From Acorus gramineus (lineage: Eukaryota > Streptophyta > Magnoliopsida > Acorales > Acoraceae), in assembly GCA_030737835.1 (NCBI GenBank), contig CM060857.1, positions 12,101,496 to 12,165,495 of the forward strand: a stretch of DNA of 64,000 nucleotides, given 5' to 3'. The position numbers were made by a program, and so were the translations under genes. Under the pieces are notes generated by a model. That model searched no databases. It saw only the letters and a list, made by a program, of their open reading frames with translations, and had not been told where the DNA came from. Below are positions 43,657 through 55,133 of this stretch, piece by piece. Within the stretch, counting starts at the first letter, position 1. Each line of letters opens with the position of its first letter.

Positions 43657-43871
43657 TTCTTGTTAAATTCCGATTGACTCGGTCTTCCAAAACAAAACAC
43701 AACCCCGTGTCTTTTTTCGAAACATAATGGTTTGGACTTAAATCAACCACTTGTATGCCACATTTGATGACTTTTATGCACTACCAACTTTCATACTTCT
43801 ACACAATATGATGGTGACAAACCATTATATATACTCAGCAGCATATGGGGTTGTGGATTGGCATGGTGATC
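43657..43871 (+). promoter_or_regulatory. Truncated promoter of RLP-A2
   Basis: Homology to the RLP-A1 and RLP-A3 promoters begins only about 215 bp before the start codon, at TTGTTAAATTCCGATTGACT. It keeps the TATA box TTATATATA (43825-43833). A GCA insertion lies between the box and the ATG. All farther upstream sequence differs from that of the sister genes. Confidence 0.6.
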
Positions 43872-46800
43872 ATGAGTGAGTATACTAAAACTTGTGTAGT
43901 TTGGCTCCTTTGGTTTCTACTTTGTGTGGGAACAATCAATCTATGTCTCTGCAATTCACTCTCCTCCGCAACCTGCTGGGAGATTGAGAGGCAAGCCCTC
44001 CTCAAACTCAAAGCGGGCCTGGTAGACCCTGCAAATCAACTCTCTACATGGACCGATGAGGATTGCTGCCGCTGGAGCGGTGTATCCTGTGATAACCAGA
44101 CGGGCCATGTTGTCAAGATTGACCTTCAAAGCCCTTATTCAAATAATTATGATTGGCCAAATGGGTCCTTGAGAGGTAAGATTGGTCCTTCTTTGCTTGA
44201 TTTGAAACATCTTACTTATTTGGATCTGAGTTCGACGGATTTTGAAGGCTCCATTCCTCCTTTCATTGGTTCCTTGTCAAAACTGACATATCTAAATCTC
44301 TCAATGAGTGGTTTCAATGGTAAAATCCCTCCCCAGCTTGGAAATCTGTCCATCCTCGAGATTCTAGATGTAGGATACAATAATTGGTTTCTCCGCGCGG
44401 ACGACCTACAATGGTTGTCGGGCCTTTTATCTTTGCAGCATCTTGATTTGACTTCTGTTAACCTCACTAAGTCATCTGACTGGTTCCATATGATCTTCAG
44501 GCTCCCTTCTTTATCAGTTTTAAAATTGAGCAATTGTGAACTTCATAGTTTGCCGAGTTCCATTAAGAATCTGTATGCTAATTCAACACGTCTTTCAGTC
44601 CTTGATCTTTCTTATAATGACTTTGATTCTGAAATTCCAGGTTGGTTGTTCAATATTAGCAGCCTTACACATCTCCATCTTAGTCGCAACCATTTCTATG
44701 GTCCAATTCCCAATGTTTTCGGAAATTTTATCAAACTTGAGGTCCTTGATCTTTCTTCAAATACAATTAATTCCACAATACCCCCTTGGATGTTCAATAT
44801 AAGCAGCCTTACGTATCTGGATCTGAGTTTCAACAATTTCAATGGTCAAATTCCTAGTGCTTTTGAAAAAAGCTACATTAAAGATAGTCTCCAGATATTA
44901 TCATTAAGATCCAATAATCTGAAAGGGAACCTGCCTGACATACTAGAGCAGTTCAGATACCTAAGAACTCTTGATTTGAGTAATAACATGATTTCCGGTT
45001 CCATCCCAGCATCCATTGGAAGGCTGTTGTTCTTGTCAAAATTATATTTAACCGGCAATCAATTGAATGGTACAGTTCCTAATATCATTGGACAACTCTC
45101 CGATCTAAAAGTTCTAGATCTTGCTCACAACTCATTGCAAGGGATCATCTCTGAACATCACTTCACCAATCTGATGAAACTAGAAGAACTGGATATGTCT
45201 TCAAATTCATTGGTTTTGAATGTTACTCCTGGCTGGGTTCCTCCATTTCATCTTAAAGTAATTGAATTGGGATCTTGCCATTTGGGTGGTTATTTCCCGA
45301 AATGGCTACATACACAGAGCAAATTTATTGCACTAAACTTATCCAATACAAGAATTTCAGATACCATACCTGATTGGTTATGGAACTTGTCTTCCCAAGT
45401 TGTTCTACTAGATCTCTCACAAAATGAGATCAGAGGAATGCTACCCATGTCCTTTTCATCCACTGACATTGAAGATATCAACCTGAGTTACAACAAGTTT
45501 GAAGGTTCATTACCTCGACTCCCTTCCCGTCCTTGGTCTCTTGATTTGGCGAGTAATTCATTTACAGGTCCCATTGCTTTTGGCAATAATGAAGTATTTT
45601 TAATCCATCTGATTTTATCAAACAATAAAATAAACGGAAGCATCCCCTCATCTATATGCAAACTTGAGGAATTGGCGGTTCTCGATATCTCTAACAATCA
45701 GCTATCAGGAGAGCTCCCCACTTGTTGGAAAAATTTAACTAGCTTGATGGCTGTTAATTTGGCAAACAATAACCTCTCTGGAGAGATCCCGAACTTGATG
45801 TGTCATTATAGTGATCTTAAAGCATTACGCTTAAGCAATAACAGTTTTTCTGGAGAAATACCTTCTTCTATGAAGAATTGCACCAGTTTGGTTATGGTTG
45901 ATCTCGGGCAAAATAAGTTACATGGAAATATTCCAACTTGGATGGGAGAGAGCCTATCAAGTTTGGTATTTCTTCGGCTTCGATCAAATTTCTTTGGCGG
46001 GACGATTCCTCCTCAAATCTGTGAGCTTTCTTCACTTCAGGTCTTGGACCTTGCAGACAATAATCTTATAGGACATCTACCAGAGTGTATTGGCAATTTC
46101 AGCAAAATGATCGTCAATCCAAATGCAAGCCAACGGGCACTATATATCATGGAATATGGGGTACTTGCAGGAGACTTTGGTCGTTATATATTTCCAAAAT
46201 ACAAATATAGCTTGCCATTGGTCAGGGATGGGGAGGAACGCGAATACACCAACAACCTCCCACTGGTGACGAACATCGACTTATCCGACAACTCCCTTGT
46301 TGGGGAGATCCCAGAGGGTCTACTCAATCTTCTCGGATTGCAATGCCTAAACTTGTCTGGAAATTATTTGACGGGGAATATCCCGTTGAAGATTGGTGTT
46401 ATGCAATCAATGATGACACTTGATCTATCAAGAAACGAGCTCTCTGGGCAGATTCCGCCAAGCCTCTCCAATCTCAGCTTTTTGAATCACTTGAATTTAT
46501 CATTCAACAATCTATCAGGGAGAATTCCAACGGGCAGCCAACTCCAGACTCTCAATGATACATCTGTTTATATGGGCAACTCCTATCTATGTGGACCTCC
46601 ACTGCCCCAAGAATGCCCGGGCGATGGGCCGTCACAGAGCCCATCATTTACTAGTAAAGAAAATGAAGATGAAGGTGGAGACATCCAAGAAATGTTATGG
46701 CTTTACCTCGGCATTGTTTCGGGGTTCATCTTGGGATGTTGGATGGTCTGGGGAGTTCTGTTTTTCAAAAGAAGCTGGAGGATCGCTTATTTTCTTGTTG

Positions 46801-46883
46801 TGGACGACCTGTATGATAAAGTTTATGTAACTTCTGTACTCGGCATCCGAAGATGGAAGGAAATGAAAGGAAGGAGAACTTGA
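43872..46883 (+). CDS. LRR receptor-like protein RLP-A2
   Basis: Intact single-exon paralogue of RLP-A1, 1003 codons, with the same parts: signal peptide, LRRNT_2 cap (DCCRWSGVSC), about 25-30 LRRs, island domain, cap (YLCGPPLPQECPG), acidic spacer, GxxxG-type membrane helix and basic tail. It differs from RLP-A1 mainly just after the LRRNT cap (SPYSNNYDWPNG instead of NPYYDGSLYNDWPNG), in scattered LRR surface residues, and in the island (MEYGVLAGDFGRYIFPKYKYS instead of PEYIVYWGDFRRYIHPNYKYS). Such receptors act at the plasma membrane with a partner kinase; the ligand cannot be told from sequence. In-frame ATGs at 43845 and 43863 are alternative starts. Confidence 0.9.
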   Translation: MSEYTKTCVVWLLWFLLCVGTINLCLCNSLSSATCWEIERQALLKLKAGLVDPANQLSTWTDEDCCRWSGVSCDNQTGHVVKIDLQSPYSNNYDWPNGSLRGKIGPSLLDLKHLTYLDLSSTDFEGSIPPFIGSLSKLTYLNLSMSGFNGKIPPQLGNLSILEILDVGYNNWFLRADDLQWLSGLLSLQHLDLTSVNLTKSSDWFHMIFRLPSLSVLKLSNCELHSLPSSIKNLYANSTRLSVLDLSYNDFDSEIPGWLFNISSLTHLHLSRNHFYGPIPNVFGNFIKLEVLDLSSNTINSTIPPWMFNISSLTYLDLSFNNFNGQIPSAFEKSYIKDSLQILSLRSNNLKGNLPDILEQFRYLRTLDLSNNMISGSIPASIGRLLFLSKLYLTGNQLNGTVPNIIGQLSDLKVLDLAHNSLQGIISEHHFTNLMKLEELDMSSNSLVLNVTPGWVPPFHLKVIELGSCHLGGYFPKWLHTQSKFIALNLSNTRISDTIPDWLWNLSSQVVLLDLSQNEIRGMLPMSFSSTDIEDINLSYNKFEGSLPRLPSRPWSLDLASNSFTGPIAFGNNEVFLIHLILSNNKINGSIPSSICKLEELAVLDISNNQLSGELPTCWKNLTSLMAVNLANNNLSGEIPNLMCHYSDLKALRLSNNSFSGEIPSSMKNCTSLVMVDLGQNKLHGNIPTWMGESLSSLVFLRLRSNFFGGTIPPQICELSSLQVLDLADNNLIGHLPECIGNFSKMIVNPNASQRALYIMEYGVLAGDFGRYIFPKYKYSLPLVRDGEEREYTNNLPLVTNIDLSDNSLVGEIPEGLLNLLGLQCLNLSGNYLTGNIPLKIGVMQSMMTLDLSRNELSGQIPPSLSNLSFLNHLNLSFNNLSGRIPTGSQLQTLNDTSVYMGNSYLCGPPLPQECPGDGPSQSPSFTSKENEDEGGDIQEMLWLYLGIVSGFILGCWMVWGVLFFKRSWRIAYFLVVDDLYDKVYVTSVLGIRRWKEMKGRRT

Positions 46884-48469
46884 ATAAGAGCTGATGGGTT
46901 ATTGTAATAATAAATATTATATGTGATTGAGTACCTATTGTGTGCAATGCTGAAAAATAAAATGTATTTTATGGTTAATTTACAGTTTGGTATGTAAACT
47001 GGAGAGTCCTCTGGTTTGATATGTAAGAGTGATGTATAACTTGTTCATCTCTCTGGACATGGAAATAAAAAGTGGTGATTTTTAACTATGAAAGAGGTAG
47101 CGATCGGCCCCTCACACTGAGTCATTGATGTACAACTAACAACTGAACCATTTATGAGTGAGAGAGGAAGAGTGAGAGTGTATGAGAGATGGAGGAAGAG
47201 GGAGAGTGGGCTCTGAGATGAAGAAACAGCAAATAAAAGAGGAAAAAAGAGAAACAGAGAGTAGAGAAAAAAGGAGAGAGAGAGAGAATACCCAACGAAC
47301 ATACACTTGTAAAACCATAACATTTCTTGGATGTCTGATCCTGTGTCTCTTATGTAAATATATACTTGGAGGTTCTGCCCTTTTGTTAGTTAGTTAATAT
47401 AAGCCCATTCTATGGGCCTTTCTCCTGTCAAAAAGAAAAAAGAAATGTTATTTCTTTGTCACATGCAGCATTTATTTGCAGTCTCCCGTGTCACATGTCT
47501 TATTTATATATTTGGAGAGAGAAATGTCACTATAATCTATTTTTCATGTCTCATTTTTAATATATATGATGTTTTGAGTTTTAAAAAATAGTAGTATTTT
47601 TTTTATAATAAAATAAAATATATACTTAAAAAAATTGCATAATTTTATTCATAAGGAAATGGAAAAAAAATTACATTAGATTTATAACTTCATTAATGTG
47701 AGAGTATGATGCTAACAAACTGTGTGTAACAATGCTTATTTGCTCATTTTGACAGCATGTAATATTTATAGTAAATGTTAAAACTTGGTTTACAACCTAG
47801 CATGTAATCCACGCACATTTTTAATTTTTTAAAAATATCATACATCATCTAATGAGATTTATAATTTTATAAATAATGAAGTGTATACTCTGATGAATTG
47901 TGTAAATTCATTGATAGAAATGCTAAAAAGAGCCTAATGAGAGGTATGTGGGGACTGCTGGTCGGGTACGACGCTCAATTTTTTTTCTATGAGTGGCCTA
48001 AATAATTCAAGTATGTATTACATTTTAATAAATATACATGACTGATTACATGAAATGTATTTATTTAAAAAATAAAAAAAATGAGGGGGTTGCATGTGAG
48101 GTTACACGTTGGACTGTCCCTAACATCATGTTAAATTTAACTTTGGTAAACACACACTGTATAAAGATCAAGTTAATGGGCTACCACCACAACATTGGTA
48201 AACACAGGCTGTATAAAGATTAAGTTAATTTAACTTTTAATTAAATTGAAGCCCAGAACAATGATAAATACAATAAAAACAAACTTGAAATCGATACAAC
48301 TAAATTAAGTATTTGCATAAAATCATGTTACCATTGAAATGTAATATTTTCAATGCGATGACACACCTAACAACACGACCATTGTAGGTGGAAGCCGGGT
48401 CTCAGTGGTCTGTCAATGGTCACCTTTTTGTTGCCAAAATTGCAAAAGGCCAAACAAGTTATAAACCAA
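46884..48469. other. 3' flank of RLP-A2 (no gene)
   Basis: Copy of the RLP-A1 3' flank without the 637-bp Mutator-like MITE (empty site about 47.82 kb). A purine-rich GA tract at about 47155-47290 gives long but low-complexity open frames. It contains the block 48260-48435 that unit 1 lacks. Confidence 0.6.
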
Positions 48470-49077
48470 GAGCATCTCCAAAGACCTCCTTACACCATTT
48501 TTTTCATCATACAGTGAGTCAAATCTCTTAAAACTCAATTCCAATGGTTTTTACACCCCTGCCTCACTACATTTTTCCTTAACACACTTTCATGGAGGAG
48601 AGCCACATTCATTCCCTACATCAAAAAAAGAATATATTGCATCATTTCCCTTCTTTCATTTCTTTTTTTTTATATGGGCATAATGAGTATTTCTCTACAT
48701 AATTTTTTTGTTCATTATTAATAATTAATTTTTATTCATTATAAATAATTTTTATTTATTTTTCATGTTTTTTGAAAATTTTAATTTACTTTTAATTAAT
48801 TTTTACTCATTATTAATAATTTTTAGTTAAATAATCTATATTCCAAGTCAATATTTGATGAATTTTAAAATATGTTTTTATTCATTTGATATTTGGACAT
48901 CTTGTAATTTATAGATATGATTTGAGATATTTGATTATTTTGAATGAGGATAGGATAAAAAATAAAGAGGTTTTTGGAATAACAAAAAAAAATGACAATG
49001 ACTCCCTACATGTCTTAGTGAGACAATCTTTCCCCCACAATATATGGAAAAGAGAAGACATGTTTTTGAAAATGCTC
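48470..49077. mobile_element. MITE-like element with GAGCATCTCC termini, unit 2
   Basis: Same insertion as 11657-12273, inherited by duplication. The termini are kept and the interior has small indels. Confidence 0.55.
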
Positions 49078-49450
49078 TAAGAAACTCCACTGTAGAGGAA
49101 TCACTGACCAAAACAATTTATGATGGGAATAAATACCGGATCCTTGGAGGCTGTAACTTGAATTGCCAAACTGGATGTACAAAATGCCTATGATGAACAC
49201 CAGCAAATATTTCTGATTTATAAACTAATAACCCCAAGTATCCATTATCAGTTCAAGCAAAACAAAGCCACAAATCCCCCTCTCTTACATTATCAAGCAA
49301 CAAGACACAGTTTATCAAGTGTCACCACTACATATAATGGAGAAACAAAAGACCATCAACCAAAAAAAAGAAAAAAGAAGCACCATCATGGCATCATCTC
49401 TGGTGCTTCATCCTACAAAATGGTGTAATACAACAATTCCCAATGTTTTT

Positions 49451-49653
49451 AGTCATATATGAAATCTGAATACATGCAGCATCACACAAGAAGGGGACGT
49501 TGGCATACGTTCCTGTGAGGGAACATCGGATGCATTGAAGCACTGTGAAGAGGAATGTCTTTGGAAGCTTTGGGAACCATGACAGATCCAGGTCCTGGCC
49601 TACGGGCATTGTTCCTAGGCAAAGCAGGAATCATGTGGGTTAGGCTGCCATGG
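49451..49653 (-). pseudogene. TIC20-I exon-2 pseudogene, unit 2
   Basis: Nearly identical to 12651-12853, offset by 36,800 bp, with the same internal deletion of about 400 bp, the same loss of the splice acceptor and the same changed stop region. The identical lesions show that one broken copy was duplicated, not two copies broken independently. Confidence 0.85.
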
Positions 49654-50095
49654 AGTCGATGCAAACAAGGGTTAACACACAAAATATATCACCGTCTCCA
49701 AGCTCTTAATTAAATTAAATGCTACCATAAGTACAAAATATACACCAATCACGCGCAAATTACTTCGAATATCCCATGTGAGTTGTAAAAAAAAAAATTG
49801 AACGAGGCATGATGCTGCAGATTCTAATTTGTATATAACTTCATCATGAATAGTCTTGTACATCATTTTTAATCCAAAGGTTCATTTATATATGTTTGAT
49901 TCCCTCTTTTGAGTTACAACTCAACCAAATTTATACTTTCCCTGACCCTACTACGAAGAGCTTGAGTCCACGTCCCTCCTTTTCATCACATTAATAAAAC
50001 ATCTCCCATCAAACTGCTTGGATCAGCGGATCTAGGTCCTCTTCATACTCTCTTATGAAGCATGACTGATCTAGGTCCTCGCATAAATAAAAAAA

Positions 50096-50541
50096 GGGTT
50101 AAAGGGATTTACGTCCCTACACAAATATGGATAATCTCGTATAAGTCTCTGTTAAAGTTGGGGCAAGTCCTTATAAACTCATAAAAACCCAATTATCATT
50201 TCTGAGTTAAATTTTCATTCAAAATTGATGGAATATTCTCATAATATTTCATCATCATGTAATTGTGTAGACATTACAATCCCTATAAACAATAATAAAA
50301 ATAAATTAATCCCTACAAAAGATCAATTTGTCCATATAGAACTTTTATATTTCTTCATTCTCAGAAAGGCATTGTTTGGAGAAGTAAAAAAATTGGAAAC
50401 AATTTAATCATTTCATGGTATAGGGTTAGGGTTAATTAGAATTAAACTCCGCTGACAACATGAATGTATATGGATTTTTGTGAGTTTTCAAATATGGATT
50501 ACCCATATGTTTGCAGGGATATAAATGTTTTTAATTAACCC
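50096..50541. mobile_element. Older Mutator-like MITE, unit 2
   Basis: Counterpart of 13296-13738 at the orthologous place, with GGGTTAAAGGG and AACCC ends. The flanking 9-bp duplication has one mismatch here (ATAAAAAAA against ATCAAAAAA). Confidence 0.8.
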
Positions 50542-52851
50542 ATCAAAAAAACCAAACATATATCTTCTGAAATAATATGCTTAATTAAAAATTTTGTTTT
50601 AACTTTTTTATATGCTTTATACATAATTATATTTCAAAGGAGTTCACATCTATATCAAAAAAAAAATAGGATGGAGTCCGTTTACCTGGAGGATTGACAT
50701 TGACCCTGACAGACTAGATCAAGTGGCTTTAGTGACAACAAACAGTCCCCCAGTGAGACATATGGATCGGAATCAAAGGAAATTACATCGAACCATCAAA
50801 AGGAATGTTAGCTAAATCCAAAAGTCACGGTGGACTAATAATTTAAAGTCTTTGAAATATAGCTCAATCCAAATTAAAAGTCATTGTGGAATAATTAAAA
50901 AATTCTCTGAGTCTTTTGAAACAGTAGCACATACATCTCTTTCAATGGCCAAGCAAAAAGTTGGAGTTGTCTGATGACTTTGATCCGTCCAAAACCATTA
51001 GACGCGTTCAATGTGAATTGTGGAGTGCCTTACGGGGCATTCCAAGGATGTGAATTTGATCCCCTGTTATATATAACTGTGCTCATGTTTTGGATTTGAA
51101 ATTTGGAACAATGCCTCTTAAATTCTAAAATTTTGAATAAGGTCATTCAAAATAGAATTTCAAAATGATTTGGAAGAGTTGTTCAGCTAAAGTGTTACTT
51201 AAAAACATAAAAAAAAAAAAGGTTATTAGAGTTGTTGGCCAGTGTGTTTAGATCATATCACCGTCTAAAATGATTGACTGACCGGTCTTTTGGAGAAAAA
51301 CGTGTCAGAGAAATCAAATTCCTTGACGTGTTATCACTTGCAATTTATTATTTATAAGATAATGTTATGTACAATCATTTTCCAACTCCGGTTTCAGATT
51401 ATAAGTGTATTGAAATTTTTAAAAATAATATACATCATCTAATAAAAAACGTGTTTTTATAAATAAAAAAATGAAACATATATTCTAGTAAATCGCATAG
51501 ATACATTTATAAAAATTATAAAAAAATTTCATAAAAACATATATCTCATTAATGTAAACATATACTTCGAAAACTTTTTATCGATGCATATAGGACTGAA
51601 AAATAAATTGGGTGTAACAGCACCCTTATTTGTGTCACCCAATCACAATACCAACGTATTTGGTACGTTGCAGTGAGGAAAACGATTCAGCCTCCAAATA
51701 TGGAAAAAAAAACATTAAAAAAAAAGGGATAACTTCTTCTATTAATTTTAATTTTAAAAAAATTGTACCATTGGATAGATACGATCGATACAATTCAAAT
51801 GGGTCTGATATTGAATATGTTTAACCTATGTTTAAAAAAATATTTAATAATATTTTTTATTTTTTAACATTAATATTGAATTTTATTCTATTAATTATTA
51901 TTTTCACTTATGTACTAAAATATCATTTATTTTAATCAAAACTGATAACAGAACAAAAAAAAGTACATGAAAAATTAAATAAAACACAACACAAAATAAA
52001 TAGCATCTAAATTCATCTTGAAATAGATGAACCGCCGCATTAGTAATCTTGTAATCCTTCTTCGTATGGATCGAAGTTTGGATACAGATTATTTAACCGG
52101 GTACAAGTATAGGGTTTTTGGATACAAATATAATTAATTTTAGAATAACTAATAAGTTTCTTGATATTTCTCAATTTTGTGTACTACATCTAAAAATAAG
52201 AGGGATATTATAAATTGAAGTTTTATAAAAAAAAATAATATATAAAAATAGAATAGAGATGAAAATAGAAATTATGGTTGGAGTTAATAAATGAATAGTG
52301 AGACTCTAAAAGCACTCTATGATTTTTTTTTATTGTTTTTTGGCCCTTCATTTCAGAGATCTCCATTTTACAACTTATTCACAATTTATCACTAGTCAAC
52401 AAAACAACAAAAATTTACTTATTACTTTTCTCAACCAGAATAACTAAAAATCAACCAAATACAAAGTTGTTTATTCTTTATCCATATTGAAATAATTATA
52501 TATTCCATAATATCTTAAGATGATATCCAAAAAAAACATTGGTCCATTAGAATTTCACGTTGATTAACTAATTCCAATTAATTTCAATCTTCCATAAGAA
52601 AACACAAGCACGTCTCTCTTTCATAACACTGTGATTTGGACTTAAATCAACCACTTGCCTGCCTCATTTAATGACTTTTTTATTTAAAAAGCGTAGAAAA
52701 TGTGCTTTATTTAAGCTACCTTATTTAAAATCTTATTTTTTAAACGTGTTTTCAAATTCTATTTAAGAATTCACATCAGAATTGTTGCTCGGAGCAGTGA
52801 TTGTATGAAAAGCAGGTTGCCTCTCTTGCTCTCATGGGACTCTATTCTGTA

Positions 52852-52945
52852 GCATGACTGATCCAGTTCCTAACCTGCTACAAGAGCAGGATGCATGTGG
52901 GTGAGGGTGCCATGCACATGAAAGGTGGAGGATTGCCAACCCTAA
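52852..52945 (-). pseudogene. TIC20 exon-2 fragment, unit 3
   Basis: Third copy of the fragment seen at 1981-2075 and 16068-16161, with the same gaps relative to the intact exon. No coding capacity. Confidence 0.6.
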
Positions 52946-53370
52946 TGCTCCCATTTGGATATCAACATAAGTTATTCTAATATATTCTAATATGGATAAA
53001 GAATAAGACATTTTTAATTTAATCGTATTTTGTTGTTTGATTAATCATAGATAAATTATAGATAAAAATGTGAATAAAATGCGAAAAAATAATTATAAAA
53101 GATTAAAAAATGATTTAGCTCTTGATTAAAAAACTAATTACTTAGATTAAAAAACAATTATGATATGTTTATACTACATCATCTTTGCAAACAAACATGA
53201 TTTTGTGTTTATTCATCCCTAAAGTACTATATTTTCCACATATTTCACTAATCAAACAGGAGCTAAAGAGTTTGCTAACAGGAAGGAGTCTATTAACTGG
53301 AGGTCTAACACTGACAATGAAAGATCACATCAAGTCGTTGGCTTTCAGTGAGAAATATCAGCGGAATCAA

Positions 53371-53580
53371 AGAATATCGCATCAAAGAAAAGTTGGCTCT
53401 GTCCAAATTCATGGTGGAAGTCTTTTGAGACAATATCACTTCTCTTTCAATGACCCAGCAAAAAAGTTGAATTGTAGAATATCGCATCAAAGAAAAGTTG
53501 GCTCTGTCCAAGTTCATGGTGGAAGTCTTTTGAGACAATATCACTTCTCTTTCAATGACCAAGCAAAAAAGTTGAATTGT
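53371..53580. repeat. 105-bp tandem duplication, unit 3 only
   Basis: AGAATATCGCATCAAAGAAA... occurs at 53371-53475 and again at 53476-53580, with about two differences. Unit 1 has it once (about 2486-2590), so the duplication is younger than the units. Confidence 0.92.
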
Positions 53581-54189
53581 CTTATGACATTGATCTTTCC
53601 AAAGTGCATTTGTCACTTCTAAAGGCCTCCCCATCTCTTACAAGGATGTTACCAGGCTTGCTATGCATGGGCATTCCCAGGATGTGAATTTGGATCCCCA
53701 ATAACAAAGCTCAATGTTTTGAATTTGAATTTGGAACAATGCCTCTGGAAAGCCAAAATTTATAATAGAGTCAATCAGATTAGAATTTCAGGCAGTTGTT
53801 AAAAAAAAGGTTGTTATTAGAGTTGTTAAAAGTGTGTTTTTGTTAAATCACTGTAAGATTGACTACACTAACAGGTCTTTTGGAGAAAGCGTGACAGAGA
53901 TACATCGAATGCTTTTACGTATTATTGGGTGCAAACGGAGTTGATATGTTGCTGTGAAAACGAATGTCCGTCCTTTTTGAAGCATTGAAGATTCTGCGTT
54001 CTTGGCCAATATGTGATGCATTGTTTCCTCGCTATAACTTAACCCTGTAGGGGAAGAGGTGGGGTAAAAAAGTAAAATAGCGTTGAATAAACCCAAAGTT
54101 TGTTTGTTTAAAATGTATAAATTAGTATAGTTATGTTAGAATATATGGGAATAAATTGATATTACAGATCTTCTAAAATTGAGTAATTT

Positions 54190-54633
54190 CCTTAGTAAAG
54201 ATAATTCATATTTACTAAGGAATATATTTCCTTAGTAAAAAAAACATAGCTTTAGACTTTTTTTAAGGAAAACTTTCTTTAAAAAAAGTTATTTTCATAA
54301 TAAAAAACTACAAAATAGAAAATTTGCTTTTTCAATGAAATACATTCACAGGAAAAAAAATACAAACATTAAAAAAATTTATTTTTTTTCCAAATCAACC
54401 CTCATTTATCAAGGAAATTATTCATTGGTAAAGATAATTCTTGGCAAAGGAGCCAATTTTTTTTTCCACGGCTTTCATTTCCTTAGTAAAAAAATAACTT
54501 TAGACTTTTTCCAATGAAAACTTTCCTTAGAAAAAGTTATTTTCATAATAAAAAAATAAAAAAATTACTTTTTTCAATGAAATTATTTTCCTTGATAAAA
54601 ATTTCGTAGCTAAAAAACCTTTTTTTGTAGTGT
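54190..54633. mobile_element. CACTA-like element end, unit 3 (uninterrupted)
   Basis: The same block as 3195-6096 without the LINE. Two similar halves (about 54220-54330 and 54478-54600, each TTCCTTAGTAAAAAA...ACTTTAGACTTTTT) are direct repeats, and the right border is TTTTTTTGTAGTG. Confidence 0.4.
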
Positions 54634-55087
54634 ATGTCAAATTATCTCCATTATCTCTTATAAATTAAGGGCATCACATGTCAAATTGTTTTACATTTTA
54701 TATTTATTCATTCATTTTAATCCACAACATTCCATGATCAACCAACCAATTAAAACTTCACTATTACTTTTTCAACAAAAATAGTTAAAGATGTAACCAA
54801 ATAAAAATTACTCATTCTTTTATCTATACTCAAATAGTTATCTACCCCAAAATAATGTATGTTTCTAAACCAACATGGCTACGTGTTCATATCAGGCCCA
54901 TCAAAATCTCATGTTGGTTGACTTGTTAAATTCCGATTGACTCGGTCTTCCAAAACAAAACACAACCCCGTGTCTTTTTTCGAAACATAATGGTTTGGAC
55001 TTAAATCAACCACTTGTATGCCACATTTGATGACTTTTATGCACTACCAACTTTCATACTTCTACACAATATGATGGTGACAAACCA

Positions 55088-55096
55088 TTATATATA
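55088..55096 (+). promoter_or_regulatory. TATA box of RLP-A3
   Basis: TTATATATA at the same distance from the start codon as in RLP-A1. The promoter looks intact although the gene is broken. Confidence 0.5.
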
Positions 55097-55133
55097 CTCA
55101 CAGTATATGGGGTTGTGGATTGACATGGTTATC

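Larger units (their letters stand above)
50855..54930. repeat. 5' half of array unit 3
   Basis: Close copy of unit 1 positions 15 to about 6390, lacking the LINE, and of unit 2 positions 14075-17512. It provides the uninterrupted reference for the LINE and hAT MITE sites. No intact protein gene. Confidence 0.85.

Noticed and set aside
47045-47397. Open frames on both strands in GA-rich DNA
   Set aside because: Microsatellite translation; length varies between units.
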